Of a stretch of DNA of 64,000 nucleotides, positions 36,839-50,005 are shown in pieces. The notes beneath the pieces are model-generated. The model saw only the letters and a program-made list of their open reading frames with translations. It was not told the DNA's origin and did no database searches. The DNA is from Anas platyrhynchos (lineage: Eukaryota > Chordata > Aves > Anseriformes > Anatidae). Location: positions 18,871,501-18,935,500 of the forward strand of contig NC_092601.1 in NCBI RefSeq assembly GCF_047663525.1, given 5' to 3'. A program made the position numbers and the translations under genes. Positions within the stretch are counted from its first letter, which is position 1. The number at the start of each line of letters is the position of its first letter.

Positions 36839-37230
36839 CCTCGCTTCAGATGAGGACCTCGCTCCTGCAGCTCTGCCTCCGGGGCACACGCAGACTGGGC
36901 ATGGTCCTGGGCTCCGAACGTGCCCGAGAAGCTTGGGCACGCAGCTGCAAAACGTGAACGTGGTCCCCGCGGCCAAAGCAGCGCCCAGCCAGGTGCTCCT
37001 GCCTCAGAGCCGCGAGGAGGGGGAAACCTGAGAGCTGCAGGGGCAGGGGGAAGGAGGGGGGAAGCCGAGGCTGCAGAGGGATCCTGTCAATGGTACAAAA
37101 AACGCTCTTCCTGCTTACCTGGCGAGCCACCGGAGGCACGCAGGTGGAGCATAATTGAGGGCTTTGTGCGGGGCCTCCCTGCTGGCAGTCCCCAGTAGCA
37201 GGACCGGGTAAGTCTCGTTACGAGATGAAA
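36839..37230 (-). other. Region upstream of BRICD5
   Basis: Between the BRICD5 start codon and the presumed 3' end of PGP. It must contain the BRICD5 promoter and 5' UTR. It is only moderately GC-rich and no CpG island, TATA box or exon could be identified with confidence. Confidence 0.4.
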
Positions 37231-39749
37231 TGAATAGGGAACAGTGGCAGGCTGCCCTTGTCATCGGTTATTTCTACATTTCAGCATGAACTTTGTGCTG
37301 CCCGAGCTCCGTGGGCCGCAGCCAACTGTTTATCCTGTGGCCGTGCTCGTGTCCAACCTCCAGCCCCCACCTCGTCCAGACCCAGGGGACAGATCCGAGC
37401 TGCAAAGTCCCGTCCCAGCACCAGCTGCCCTCGTGCTAACACCCATTTCCTACAAGGAGAAATACCCCACGGAGAACAGAGCTCCCAGCTGGCCAGACTT
37501 CTCCTGGGCAGCCCAGGAGCCCCTGACACAGCTTTTTATTTTTGAGACCTGCCAAACATAACCAACCCCACAGAGGCAAGGAAAACCCCAGCAGAGTTCC
37601 TCCACGTGGCATCTATTAAGGGAAGATCTGACAAACGTAGCCCAGGGTTGGCTTTGTTTCTTTTGCTAATACTCTACATGAGGAGTACAGATGGCACGCA
37701 CAAATGTGTCCTTAGCTCCCGGAATTGCCACAAAGCACAGCAGCACCAAAGCAGGCACAGAGACCACAAAATGAGACAATGCAAGGGAAAAGCAGGTTTG
37801 CAAGTTTAATGTGAATTCAAGTAGTGGGTTCAGAACCGTTGGGACGTTGACACGGTTGTGCAGCACGAGTGACACTCTCACCAACACGTTTCAGCACGCG
37901 GGAATCGAGGTAACGGTTGCCTTGAACAGTGCACAGTCCTCAGCGGGGACAGCGTGCTGCTGCAGGAGGCTGAACGCCCCACCTGGCATGGACTGGTGTA
38001 CCTGACAAATTCTGAAATTAACAGCACCAGAGGCAGGAAGTGGATTAAAGAACACAGCGTTGAGTCAGACCCTACCTGCAGTAAACCCGTAACGTCCATT
38101 TCCGTGTTACCCAGCTAAAGGGAGAGGTCTCTTGTGACTTCCACAAGCCTTCTAGCTGGAGACAAGAACAGGGAAGAGATTATTCTTGCTTCCTTACACA
38201 ACCCCGAGTTACGAAAGATCCAGCTAACACTGTGATAACAGAGCCAACGAGCCGTGGTTATCGCTGTACAAACACAGCGCTAAGCCCACGCGTCTCCAGT
38301 GTCCGAGGGGAAGGAAACGGCATCGCTAGGGCTGGAGCTACTCAACTGAACTTTGGCGGATGAGGGAAGGGCAGCACTTAAATGTAACTACCAATAGTTG
38401 AATCTATAGAAAAAAAAGTGTTATTTGCATATATATTTTTCTTAATTCTGTAATACAAAAGCTTTGAGCTGTGGCCTTGATTCAGCCCGCATAAAAATCT
38501 ATCCCATAGCCTGAGCTGCGCATCACCTAAAACGTACCTAGAGATCTAGCTAAAATCATCACCTGAGCAAGCAAGCACTCTTCTTCAGGCAAGCAACTGG
38601 TGCCCAGCCAGACACACAAGGAAGATCTTGAGATGAGATGTTTAAAGGAAGCCCGTGCAATTGTCGCACACAGCCAGTACTCCTTCAGGTTTATTTTGGT
38701 AGAGTTGTAAGGCGGGTACCACATCCATCCTCTGCAGACTGAGTCCGGACTCACACCCGACAGCTAAAGCCGAGGCAGGTGCTATTTTGATGCTGAGGCA
38801 GCAGGGAAATACAGGAACCAAGGTGGTGTCTAACCCATCCGGATACTTCTGGGGAGCAGCAGTGGTGAGGGACAGTCCTATGTGGTGAAAGCTTTCTGCG
38901 TCACCGAACGCAAAAGCTCATGAGAACTCAAACTACTGGGATCGGTGACGTACATTCCTCTTACCTTCCCCTTCTGGGAAGGAGATATATTACCATATAC
39001 TATACTTAGATTTATACCTTAAATAGATTCTGATATATAGTTAGGATCGGGGGAGCTCTTGTACGTGCACGTACCTTACACACACACCCAACACTGGGAC
39101 AAACACAGGATACAGAAGACGTTTTTGTGTTTTGTGAGCCAATCACCCCAACCTGCATCACAAGTGCAATTCATAGCGGTCACACAAGGAGACTGCGTAC
39201 AGCTCCTCCGGCCCGACGTCACGCTTACAGTGGGCTGTGCTGCTGAACATGACCCCATCCCAAAAAGTCAATCAAAGGCCAAATACTAATTCCGTCAGCC
39301 CCTGCAATCGCTTCCAAACACAGCTGCTAAGTTACTACACGCTCCAAAAGTCATTTCCCTGAATAAACCAGACTGAGCCGCAGCCTGTCCAGGAGAGGAC
39401 ACACTGCAAATTGCCGGGTTCTCTTCCTCACATCAGTTGGCTCTACTTCTCTCAACTCAGCCTAGAGGACAACACGACATGGAGCATCACAAACGTCTGG
39501 ATGTAGGTGATACTTATCATTAAAAAAGCCCCAAACCCGCAAGACTCGTGTGACGCCATAATGCCCTCCTTGTTTCAAAGTGCATTTTAAAAGACTGAGA
39601 TGTAAACAAAATCATATCGAGAGGACAGAAAGGTTAAAAGGCTAAGGATCGCTAGCTTCAGGTGGTATCAGAGTGAGTACATTACTGCCACAAGGTGACT
39701 GACTGGGGCCCTCCTTGGGGAGCCGCTGCCAAAGCGGCGTTCTGCCCTA
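37231..39749 (-). other. Probable long 3' UTR of PGP
   Basis: 2.5 kb without coding exons, of markedly lower GC than the flanking genes, immediately downstream of the PGP stop codon. Canonical AATAAA signals on the minus strand occur at 38690-38695 and 37535-37540, with an ATTAAA at 37805-37810. They would give 3' UTRs of about 1.1 to 2.2 kb, consistent with my memory that human PGP has a long 3' UTR. Which signal is used cannot be told. Confidence 0.5.
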
Positions 39750-41081
39750 TTAATCCTGCAGAGCGGGGAGAATGTCGGCTATGCTATCGACATAGTAATC
39801 GGGGACCAGGCTCTGCCTGGCAGGGCAGTCGCTCTCCTCGTGGCCCTTCACCTCCTCCAGCGTGGTGACCCCGGTGAGGGTGAGCAGGGTGGTGAGGCCG
39901 CAGGTGTTGCCCATCAGGATGTCCGTGTCCAGCCGGTCTCCCACCATGATGGTGCGCGCGGGGTCGATGTCGAACTCGCTGGCCACGCAGTCGAACATGT
40001 AGCGGTTGGGCTTCCCCACGATGAACGCCTCGCGCTCCGCCGCCGTCTCCACCGCCTTCACCAGGCAGCCGGTCCCTGCGGGCAGAAACCACAGCGCCCG
40101 TTAGAGGCTGCAGGGGAGCGGCAGCACCCGGACAGAACCCCAGAGAGCTTTGGGGATGGGACACCCCAAATAACCTAATAAACAAATAACCCAACAACAG
40201 GAATGTGGTTGGATGTGAGATTAGAGGGGAGCAAAGTACAGCAAAGGGCGGTGAGGCAGGGGACAAGGGGCGGCTCTGCTGCCTCTGGGAGGGCTGAGAG
40301 GGGGGTCAGGAAACCAGGCACGGGCCCACCAAGTGCTGGAGGGGGTAGGGCCACCCTGAACACCCCTCCCCTAACCTGGACACCCCCCGTACCCCCGGTT
40401 ACCCCCCACCCCCGGGGCACCCCAACTCCCCTCCCCCCCCAATCTCTCACCGGGGATGGCAGCTCCACCCTCGAGCGGCAGGCGGTGGTCGCGGTTGGTG
40501 GCGACGAGCAGGCAGTCGGGGCCTTGCAGCAGGTAGCGCAGCGCCTGGCACAGCTTGGCGTAGCTGAAATGCTCATCGAAGCCCACCAGCACCGCGCGCA
40601 CCGCCGGCTCCAGCGGCGCCCGGGCCCAGTCTGCGGGCGCGGGGCCGGGCAGGGCGGCGGGGCCGGGCGGCAGGTGGGGCACCCCGGCCTCCCGCAGCTC
40701 GGCGGCCAGCGCGGGGCCACCCAGCACGTAGGCGGCGGCGCCGGGCGGCAGCGCCTGGCGGAGGAAGCGTGCGGCGCAGAAGGCCGAGCCGAAGACGTGG
40801 CGGGGCTGTGCGGGGGGGAAGCCGAGGCGCCGCAGCTTGTCGCAGTAGGCCTGGCGCGTGCGGCTGCTGTTGTTGGTCACGTAGCACAGCCGCTTGCCCG
40901 CCGCCGCCAGCCGGCACAGCGCCTCGGCCGCGCCGCCCAGCGCCGCCTCGCCCCGCCACAGGACGCCGTCGCAGTCGAACAGCAGCGTGTCCGCCGCCCG
41001 CAGCACGGAGCGCGCCGCGTCGCCCTCCAGCCGCCGGCACCGCCGCTGCCTCCCGCCCGGCTCCTGCTGGTGCTCCGCCAT
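39750..41081 (-). CDS. PGP: Phosphoglycolate phosphatase (glycerol-3-phosphate phosphatase)
   Basis: HAD-family phosphatase that removes toxic side products such as 2-phosphoglycolate and can hydrolyse glycerol-3-phosphate. Two exons, 41081-40451 and 40075-39750; 318 codons plus stop, near the human 321. HAD motif I is [12 protein letters not shown], with nucleophile D36 and acid/base D38. Motif II lies in [10 protein letters not shown]. The C2 cap covers the middle of exon 1 ([14 protein letters not shown]). Motif III and IV are in exon 2: GKPNRYMF and [13 protein letters not shown]. The start codon is the first in frame after a CpG-island promoter shared with E4F1. Exon 1 is extremely GC-rich, so several long spurious frames overlap it on the other strand. 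Confidence 0.97.
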
Positions 41082-41542
41082 GGCTTCACCTCGCGCAGCC
41101 GCCCAGCCCCCATTGGGCCACGCCGCCGCCCTCGCGCGCTCATTGGTCCGCGCCGCCCCGCGCTCGGAGCCCCGTTGGGCGCCGCGCGATCCGCCGACGG
41201 ATGGAGCTTCGGGGACTGCGCTGCTATTGGTCGCTCAGCTGAGCCGGCGCGCTGCGATTGGTTGGGAGGCGGAGGGCTCCGCCGGCTATTGGGCGGCCCG
41301 CGAGCCGCGTCCAGAGCCCGCTTGGGAGGGGGGAGCGGAGCCTGAAGCGCGGGGGGGGGGCTGCACCCTCAGCCCCCAGCCTCCAGCACCCATTGCCCCC
41401 CCCCCACAGGAACCTCCTCAGCGCGGAACCCCCGCGCCGGGCGCCGTTCCCCGCCGAGCCCCTTTGGGCGGCCGTCCCGCGGCCCGTTGTTATGACGACA
41501 CGGCCGTAAAGCCGCCATCTTGGCCGTGCGGCGCGTTGCGAC
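41082..41542. promoter_or_regulatory. Bidirectional promoter PGP/E4F1 with five CCAAT boxes and a YY1 site
   Basis: The 461 bases between the two divergent start codons contain five ATTGG motifs (inverted CCAAT) at 41112, 41142, 41226, 41257 and 41288, all in the same orientation. Gaps are 30, 84, 31 and 31 bases. A GCCGCCATCTTGG word at 41511-41523 fits YY1 and sits next to the probable E4F1 start site. CpG-rich, no TATA box. NF-Y binding is inferred from the motif. Confidence 0.7.
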
Positions 41543-44500
41543 ATGGAGGCCGCGACGGCGGCGGGCGCGGGGCCGGCGGCGCTTACGGCAGCCGCGGGCG
41601 GGGAGCGGCGGGGGGCGGCGGCGGCGGCACCGGCACCGGGCTCCTGCCCCGCCGGGCCCGCCGCCTTCCTCGGCCTCCCCGCGCCCTTCGCCGAGGAAGG
41701 TACCGGAGCCGCGGCGGGGGCCGGGGGGCGCCGGGAGGGCCCGGGGAGGCGGCGCGGGGAGCGGGGGGCGGGGAGGGGGCGGCGGCGGCGGGCACCGGGA
41801 GGGGGCTGAGGGCTGGGGGCTGGGGGTGCTGGGGGTCCCCCGGGCTGTGCCAGCGCCCCGGTGCCGTGCTGGGTACCGGCCGTGCCCCCCCGGCAGCCCC
41901 CAGGACCCCCCCGGTTTCTCCGTGCAGATGAGGCCGACGTGCACCGGTGCGGCCGCTGCCAGGCGGAGTTCACGTCCCTGGAGGAGTTCGTCCAGCACAA
42001 GCTGCAGAAGGGCTGCCAGAGAGCCCCCGAGCCCGCCGCGCCGCCGCTCCTCCCGCAGGAGGCACAGAAGGTGACGGGGAAACGGTCTTAGGGGCTGTGG
42101 GGGGGCAGAACGCAGTGCTACGGCTTCAAGAGTAATAAAACTAATGAAACTTTCCTGCGACAATGTGTTCTGTCACGGCAGGTTGTGCCCTCGGTGGAGG
42201 AGTCCATAACGGTTGCCCATATTGTTGTTGAGGCGTCTTCAATAGCAGATGAGATCGGGAACGCGTCAGCGATAGTAGGTGAGCTCCAGATAGGAGGTGA
42301 GCCTCACGGCGTGCTTGCCTTTACATCCCTGCTGTCAGGAACCTGGTCCTGCATCCTCTCCTGTCTGATCTGCATTTTGGCTGGGTGAATGACGTTTCTG
42401 TGCTGCATGCTTGGGACTGAGCATTATCGTAACGAGGCAAGAGGCATCCCTAGGCCAGCTTTGTGGGGACACAAACTAGATTTAAACTTTCATTGCAGAA
42501 ATAGCCGTTGTATCATTAATGCTATAACAACAAGAGCTTTATAAAGATCAGCATCCCAGGGTTTCTCCTTCCACTTCTCCTTCCTACCGCTTGAAATGCT
42601 GAAGGAGTAAGTTGATCTAGTCACGTAAAGCTGTCTTTTGTAAAGAGCATAGCTGTCTTTGTGTCCTTTTCCCAGGTAGTGGGCACATAAAAGAAGTCAT
42701 CGTTGCAGGAGACCACGTTTTTGAAAACCCAAATGGTGACGTTGATGGGGAAGTCGCTGAAGAGCAAAGCAACCCTGATGATCAGGAGCAGGATATTTCC
42801 ACAGAACTGATAAAGGTTAAGCTTCTGGTTAACAAGGAAGGGCGATATGTGTGTGAAATGTGCCAGAAGACGTTTAAAACGGTAAGTATGACTTCCACTC
42901 TGGTAGATTAGAGCGATATTTAGGCTGGCCGTTGCACTAAGATGTCTCAAGATAACAATGTGCTTTTCTACTGCATGCTATACTTTAAAGCTAGAACTTT
43001 ACTTTTGTAAAGGAACTTTTTTTCCTTGATAAAAAGCGCATAGTTGAAATGTAACACCCTTTATCATTTGAAACGTCTTTTAAAACGCATTTCTTACCCT
43101 AGGCAAGCATCCTCAAAGCTCACATGATCACTCACAGCAGCAGGAAGGACTATGAATGTAAACTCTGTGGAACTTCCTTTAGGACAAAGGGGTCTCTGAT
43201 TCGACACCATCGGCGCCACACTGGTAAGAGTATCCAAATTGTTCCTTACTGCTGCAGTGCGCTGTGTGTCGTTATCCAGCGTACTTTAGAGCAGAATTTA
43301 TTCCTACTTTCCATCATCTGCTGAGCTCTTGAGCTCCCTGATGTCTGCGGTGTTGCAAGGTGGTGTGGGGTTGTGGGATGAGCTTAATTTCCCTGCTGTA
43401 AGGAGCTGAACGCATTCTTCTCTAAGGCTATTGCACAGAACTTTAATAACTGGCAGTGGATAGTTTAACACAGGTATTTTGATTCTTATTCCCAGATGAA
43501 AGACCTTACAAATGCAAGAAATGTGGAAAAAGCTTCCGGGAATCGGGAGCTTTGACTCGGCACCTGAAATCTCTGACGCCTTGCACGGAAAAAATTCGCT
43601 TCAACATGAACAAAGAAATAGTCGTCAATAAAGATGACTTGCCTGCAGGTCAGTGATGCTGTAAATGCCTGCCTTGTGTCTGATCAAACCGAGCGTGTTC
43701 CTGGTACTCAAACTATAAATTCTTTTTCATTTGAGGAAAAACATACTGCTGTGGCATTCAATTCATACCTTTTGCATGGGAAAAAGTAATTTTATATCAA
43801 TCCAAACAATTAACCCAAAGTGCACATAGTCAGGCACCAACTGTAAGAACGCTTCAGGATCTGGTACAAAGGTGGTTTTAACAGGCACCTCGTGTTCTAA
43901 GACACGTGTTTAGAGGGATTGGCAGTGTACCAGGTGATTAATTCTGCTGCTGTTCTTGAAGGTTCCTGCAGTTCAAATGCAGACACCGTTTCATCAATGG
44001 CGAGTGAATCCATTGAGACCTCGCCTGTGATTCATCTAGTGACAGATGCAAAAGGCAACGTGCTTCATGAAGTCCACGTCCAAATGCAGGAGCTTCCTGT
44101 CGTAGATGAAAAATCTCTGGACCAAGAAGTGAGTGTTGCTTCTCTTGAATACCCACCTTGTATTTTATGCAAAGAAGTATTTTTGAAATATTTTACTTCG
44201 TGAAAATTTCTTAGGTGCCTGATATCATGGCATTAGTCACCTTGGTAATAGTTACTGTTCTACCAATATTGCTGTGGAAAAAAAAAAGCCTGTGTATTTG
44301 CTGTAGCAATTGTTGGGCTCTTCATTCCTTCAGCAGCCACATCCCGAGGAGCTGCCATGTGAGGGGGAACCAAACAGCGAGAATCTGCTGAGGCAGGCCA
44401 TGAGGAATTCTGGCATTGTGATAGAGAGAGTTGCTGTGGAAGAAGTGCAGAAGCCAGATGAGCCTGCTGTACCGGCTGCAGAAGAACTAGAAAACGAAGT

Positions 44501-47500
44501 GGTGGAAGCAGAAGAGGAGCCCTGTGCAGAACAGTGTGTTGAAATAGAACAAGCAGAGTCTGTACGTTTGTACTTCCGAAATAGATTCTTAATCTGTGCC
44601 TACGCTTGGTTGTTTACGGTGGTGTTAGCCTGATCGCCGTGCACATTGTGCTCCGTGCAGGTCTCCCTGTCCCTGTGTCTTTGTGCCAATTTCTATAGCG
44701 TGTCTTTGTGCTCGTTGCAAGCGTGTATGTTAGTGCATGCTCTTCTGTTAACATGTAAATCTTCCTTGTCAAAGCTGGGGTATTTAATTGGGAATTTAGG
44801 TAGTAATACTTAACTGTATGTACCAGTACAAAAGCCATATATGCTGTACTCTTTTCTTTCCAATAGACAGATGCAGAAAGAACAAACGGGTACAAGAATT
44901 ACGTTTGCCCTCACTGTAATGAAGCCTTCAGTGAAGCTACTTCCCTCGAAACACACATCAAAGGCCATTTAGGTAAGGCTCTGCTGCATATGCCGTTGTC
45001 TAAATGCACCATGTCTTACCATGATCTTGAACGTGGTGCACTTTTTGTTGTCTCACGTTCCTTGTCTTTACGTGGCCTTCAGCCATACAAATCCAGTCGA
45101 TGCTTTTCACATTTGCATGCTAAGGTTGGAGCAGTTGACTTTTGTGAAGTTCCAGAATAGAGCGTGAAAGAAGTGCAAAACAGGCTCCATGTTCCAGGAC
45201 CTGCATTGCATCCTCAGAAGTAGAGTTTTATGCAGGGGCCGATTTAAAAGAGCAGTGAGGTGATATGTGTTGAAAGGCTTCCTTGAAAGACACCAAAGGC
45301 CCCAAGATCAACATCTGGGTGGAATTCACTTATGAATGAGACAAAGCCCATGCTCTGCGTTGAAAATATCACTTTGCTTCTTTTCTGGATTAAAATTTCT
45401 GTAAGAATTTTGTTATGGCAGTACTAGATACTTTTCTGGAAAGGGCTGAAGTGCAGAAGAGGGCAGTGCAGTCAGCAGCATGATGCCTTTTTTTCCTGCT
45501 TTTGGTTTGTGTTCAGAGAACGGCCTCTGTGATCTGTTTTAGCCATCAGTTAGCCATGATCTGTACACTACAAACTGTCCCAAGACAAGTCTTGCTTCCT
45601 GTAAGACACAAGCGAGTAACTGCACCATTTTCATTAGCCAGATAACGATAACCTGAGCTACTGTGGGTGGGTAAAATTGCCAGGTTTTCTTACTGTGCAG
45701 TAGCAGGGAATGCCAGTTCACAGTAATACATAATACATAATGCAGTAATACCCCTTGGGTTCGGTAATGACTGCAGGATTTTCCTGCTTTGCTGCTCCTG
45801 GTTGTCCTGTATCCGCCATGTGTTCTCTCTCTAGATTACAAGCCTTTTAAGTGTGAGGAGTGTGGCAAAGAGTTCACAAAGGGTTATCTGCTAAAAAAGC
45901 ACCAAGAAGTGCACGTGAATGAGCGGCGGTTCCGCTGTGGCGAGTGTGGCAAGCTCTACAAGACCATCGCACATGTGAAGGGGCATCGCAGGGTGCATTC
46001 TGACGAGAGACCATATTCCTGTCCAAAGTGTGGCAAGCGGTACAAGACAAAGGTGTGTCTCCCTTGCACAACAGGGTTGCCTTCAAAGTTCCCCTTCCAG
46101 AGCTAGGGTTTGGGAGAAGCTAGGAAGCTTCACTACTGAATGAACAAATGCCTGCTCACCTGCCTTTTACAAGAGCAGAAAATGCTTTTTTTATTAATGG
46201 GGAAAGGAGGGACAGTCTTATAAACGTGAGGGTTTTATTGAGGAAACTGTTCCTTTGTGTATGGAAACTTCATGTAATAGGAATGCAAACGTCTTTGACA
46301 CATCTTTGATAAGAACAAGTCCTCAAAGATGCTGACTCTTACATTGAAAGCTAATGTACTGCTTGAGTTTGTCACTGAGCTTCTGTTACTTCTCTCTCTG
46401 TACAGAATGCCCAGCAAGTCCACTTCCGTACGCATTTGGAGGATAAGCCTTACGTGTGTCAGTACTGCAGTCGGGGTTTTCGGGAAAAGGGCTCACTGGT
46501 CCGCCACATCCGCCACCACACAGGGGAGAAGCCTTTCAAGTGCTACAAGTGCGGGCGAGGGTTTGCAGAGCACGGTACTCTCAACAGGCACTTAAAGACC
46601 AAAGGTGAGATGGCAAAGCTGCTCTGTGCTGCGGTGGGGGTGGATGTCGGTGTTCTGGGATCTGTTTTGGACAGGCTGCATTTTGGCTGAATGATCGTGA
46701 GTTTTCAGGGCGGTGTGAAATGTTTAGGATGGTTCTGATGACCTTCATTCAAGGTCACTTGTTTATCTGCATCTCTGTCACGTCAAAAGAAGGGATGCGG
46801 GGATTTATTTATTTATATATTTCAATCTGTGTTGATCGGTACTTCGTTTAGGCCAAAAAATGGCCACTGTTGCTCCTTTGCTTCTTAAGTGTGGATTTTC
46901 AAACCTCTGTGGGTAGTGATGATGATGCATTGAGATTGTCCCATGAACCTGTGTTATCCTTACAATAAAGCTTCCTGGATAGATCCTGAAAGGCAGCGCA
47001 CAAGCAGAAAAGATACACTGCTTAAACCATGCCAAAAGTTTTACATCTGTTGTGTATTCTTCACATACAGCTTTTGAAATCCTGTATGATTTTACGCATC
47101 TGAATTTAGTTGTGTATTTCTTCAGATTGCACTGGGCAGCTGCTCTGCTGAAGGCTCAGGTCTGTCTGATGTAGCAGAGGCCTCTTCTAGGTCCGTATTT
47201 GGCTTGGTAGGATTAGAGCATGCTGACTGCTGGCCGTTTGTCAGCGGTATCCTGTTAAAGGGATCTCATTAGTGCTGCAGAGTACTTGTCAGGTACTCCA
47301 ATATTTGAGTTGGTTCTGGAAAATAATGTGTGTTTTTTCCTTCACTTTTGGAATACCAATCAGGTGGCTGCCTCCTGGCTTTGAAAGAGGTGGAGGAAGT
47401 GATAGTGTCTGAGGAAAGTCAGTCGGCTGATAATTTAGCTGCAACAGTCATCTCTGATGATCCTCATACTGTTTTGGTAGAGTTTTCTTCAGTGGTGGCA

Positions 47501-49223
47501 GACACTCAGGAATACATTATTGAGGTAAGAAATGGGGCAAAAAATCTTGTTGTCCTGCATGTAACAAAGGCACAAAAGTGAGCACGTGGGTAAGACTGTC
47601 CATAGTTAATCAGAAGGCTGAGACAGAGAACTTCTGACTGTTCAGGATTGTCCTTGCTTCAGCTTACTTTCAACATCTAATTCTTCTTTTCTCCCATTTT
47701 TAGATAGCTTTTTTTTTTTTTGTCTGAAATAAACATTTTTTAACTGTCTCTGGCTGCCAAAACCAATGAATGATGCATTTCATTTTCTTCCTCTTTGTGA
47801 CAAGGAGCTAGCCCTCATCTGTGCTGAATAACAGCCCGTTATTGAGTGCCTGTAATGCTGCAATAGTAAACATTGCGGCTGCTACTAACAGGAGAAAAAA
47901 TCTGCCCATTGGCAGAGTCCTGCTGAGAGAGGATGTTCTCTTTTGGTTGTCTGTGAGCACTTTGCATTACTCTGAAGTAGCTCTTCATAGTGGGGTTTAG
48001 AGGAAACTTTAAGTTTTTGTCTTTAGAGTAGTTACTGCATCATGGAGGAGAAGCAGGAAGACTTTTATAAAAGATCTTAGTGTCTTGTGTCTCGGAAATA
48101 GAAGATTTTTCATCATAATCTAAAAAGGGAATCATTGTATTTTGTCTTTCAAGACTGCTACTGAAGACATGGAGACCAGTGAAGCTACTGAAATAATAGA
48201 GGGAACAAGACATGAGGTAAAGCAGCCATTGAAACTGTTCTTTCTGGGTCCTTTCTGTAGGTAAAATGAATTACTTTTAGAGTCTGAAAGCCATGCTAAA
48301 TAAACCCAACTTCAAGTAATTTATTTACTGACCGGTGCAGTTTTGCAGACCTGTCTGTATAAAATGCAACAGTGGTCGTGCTGGGTTTGACCAAAGCTCT
48401 GTCTAACTCTATATCCTGTGAGTGATGGTGGCTAGGAACTTGGAGGGCTTAATACATGAGAATGGAGCTGCTGGCTACATAGAATTGTACAACGCTTTGG
48501 CCTTTGGAAAGTCATCCTCCTAAGGAATTCGTGAATGCTAGAAACCGGTGGTTGCAGTCAGAGGCTCTTCGGTTGTAGTCAGCCAGTCTGAATGACTGGG
48601 CATGAGTTGTTACGGTTTTGCTATGATCTGACTTGCTGTAGAAAGTACCCTGCTGGAGAAACGTCTTCAGTGACATGAGATGCAACTTGTTCTAAGAGTC
48701 TGCTGTTCTTGGGTTGATGAGAACTTCAGTGAACAGCTGGAGGAAACTGGAATTAAATGCTGCTTGTAGTACTGTGCTGTTAGTCATCACGCAGTGATTA
48801 GGGTTATAATTGTATGCACTTCTAACAGAGTGCAACACATCGAGAAATAACTTGGCCTCTTTTCTCATCATGTAGGTCGACAGCCACATTATGAAAGTTG
48901 TACAACAAATAGTAAATCAAGCAAACTCTGGTCACCAGATCATTGTGCAGAACGTCACCGTGGCAGAGAACTCCGAAGTAACCACGGATGCTGCAGACAC
49001 CATCACCATTGCGACCCCTGAAAGCCTGACGGAGCAGGTGGCCATGACGCTGGCTTCTGCCATCGGAGAAGGAGCGGTGCTGACTACAGAGGGTAGCATC
49101 GAGACAGAAGAAGCGACAGTGACCATGGTGGCATCAGAGGACATTGAAATAATGGAACATGCAGGAGAGTTTGTGATTGCCTCCCAGGAGGGGGAGGTGG
49201 AAGTCCAGACTGTGATTGTGTAA
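41543..49223 (+). CDS. E4F1: Transcription factor E4F1
   Basis: C2H2 zinc-finger transcription factor that in mammals also acts as an atypical ubiquitin E3 ligase in the p53 and pyruvate dehydrogenase pathways. Exons: 41543-41699, 41928-42070, 42182-42278, 42676-42881, 43103-43223, 43496-43648, 43962-44128, 44334-44561, 44867-44972, 45835-46052, 46406-46604, 47364-47524, 48154-48216 and 48876-49223; 788 codons plus stop (human about 784). An atypical Cys-His finger is near residues 58-80 (HRCGRCQAEF). Three fingers lie at about 190-266 and six at about 435-598 with TGEKPF-type linkers. The acidic, Thr/Val-rich tail holds HTVLVEFSSVVADTQEYIIE and DTITIATPESLTEQVAM and ends VEVQTVIV, as in the human protein. 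Exons 7 and 13 use AAG acceptors; for exon 7 an upstream CAG (exon from 43926) is also in frame. Confidence 0.97.
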
Positions 49224-50005
49224 CCATCAACGTGCAGCTACTGACAGATGTTAATGTAAAACTAATTATTTTTCTCCAGGTTGGGGAATTTGATCAATTC
49301 TAAGTTCGCCATTACAGTTGTTCAGAGAGCAAGGGAGGGAATGCCTCTATAAGTAAGTGTCTTAACAGGATGATACAGGCCTGAGCTATTTTCTGTTTAA
49401 AACGGCAATTAGTAGTTAAAAACCTCCGCGTGGGTATACTGTGGAGGCGACCAATATGCCACGTTTGACGGTCTCAGTGTTTTGTACAGCTGCCTCAAAT
49501 AAAGGAAGAGCCTTTGCAAAGCATTTACCTCTGACCACAGGACAGTAGCGTTCTGGTGTTTAAATTTAAAAAGATTCAGAAAGTGAAACAAGTAAATAGG
49601 GTCTCGTAAGAGACTACTTAAATTAATCATATGCATTTAAAACAAAACAAGAATACCAAACCTAAGGCATTCTGGCGTGCATTTACTACCAGTCAAACAC
49701 TTTCATGCCTTTAACCTCACTACTTTACTTCTCCTAAGGCATGGTACTGCAGTATTTTTTTTTTTATTTTATTTTATTTTATTATTTTGTATTCTGGACG
49801 AGTAGCCTTATGTACTGGTCTATGAAAGAATGCATCATTGTACCCTTGCAAAGCCAGACAGGCTGCTCTGAGAGCTAGTCTGTTGGTGTGTAAAGCCATA
49901 GTGTACATGATTTTTTTAAAATCGTATATGGATTTATAATTGCATATTGTACAGATTTGGCATGTAAATACATTTTTAAAAATAAAGTTATTTAAAGTTC
50001 TTACT
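49224..50005 (+). other. E4F1 3' UTR
   Basis: AT-rich untranslated sequence from the stop codon to just past the polyadenylation signal, including a T/A-rich tract of TTTTA repeats at 49750-49788. Confidence 0.7.
49981..49986 (+). terminator. E4F1 polyadenylation signal AATAAA
   Basis: Canonical AATAAA 758 bases after the stop codon, followed by a T-rich stretch. Confidence 0.75.

Noticed and set aside
40203-41345. Plus-strand open frame of 380 codons over PGP
   Set aside because: Antisense shadow of the GC-rich PGP first exon; the minus-strand reading has all the HAD motifs in order.
48380-48480. Possible ancient SINE or LINE remnant in the last E4F1 intron
   Set aside because: A few words (tctatatcctgt, agctctgtc) recall old amniote repeats, but the match is too short and diverged to name an element without a search.
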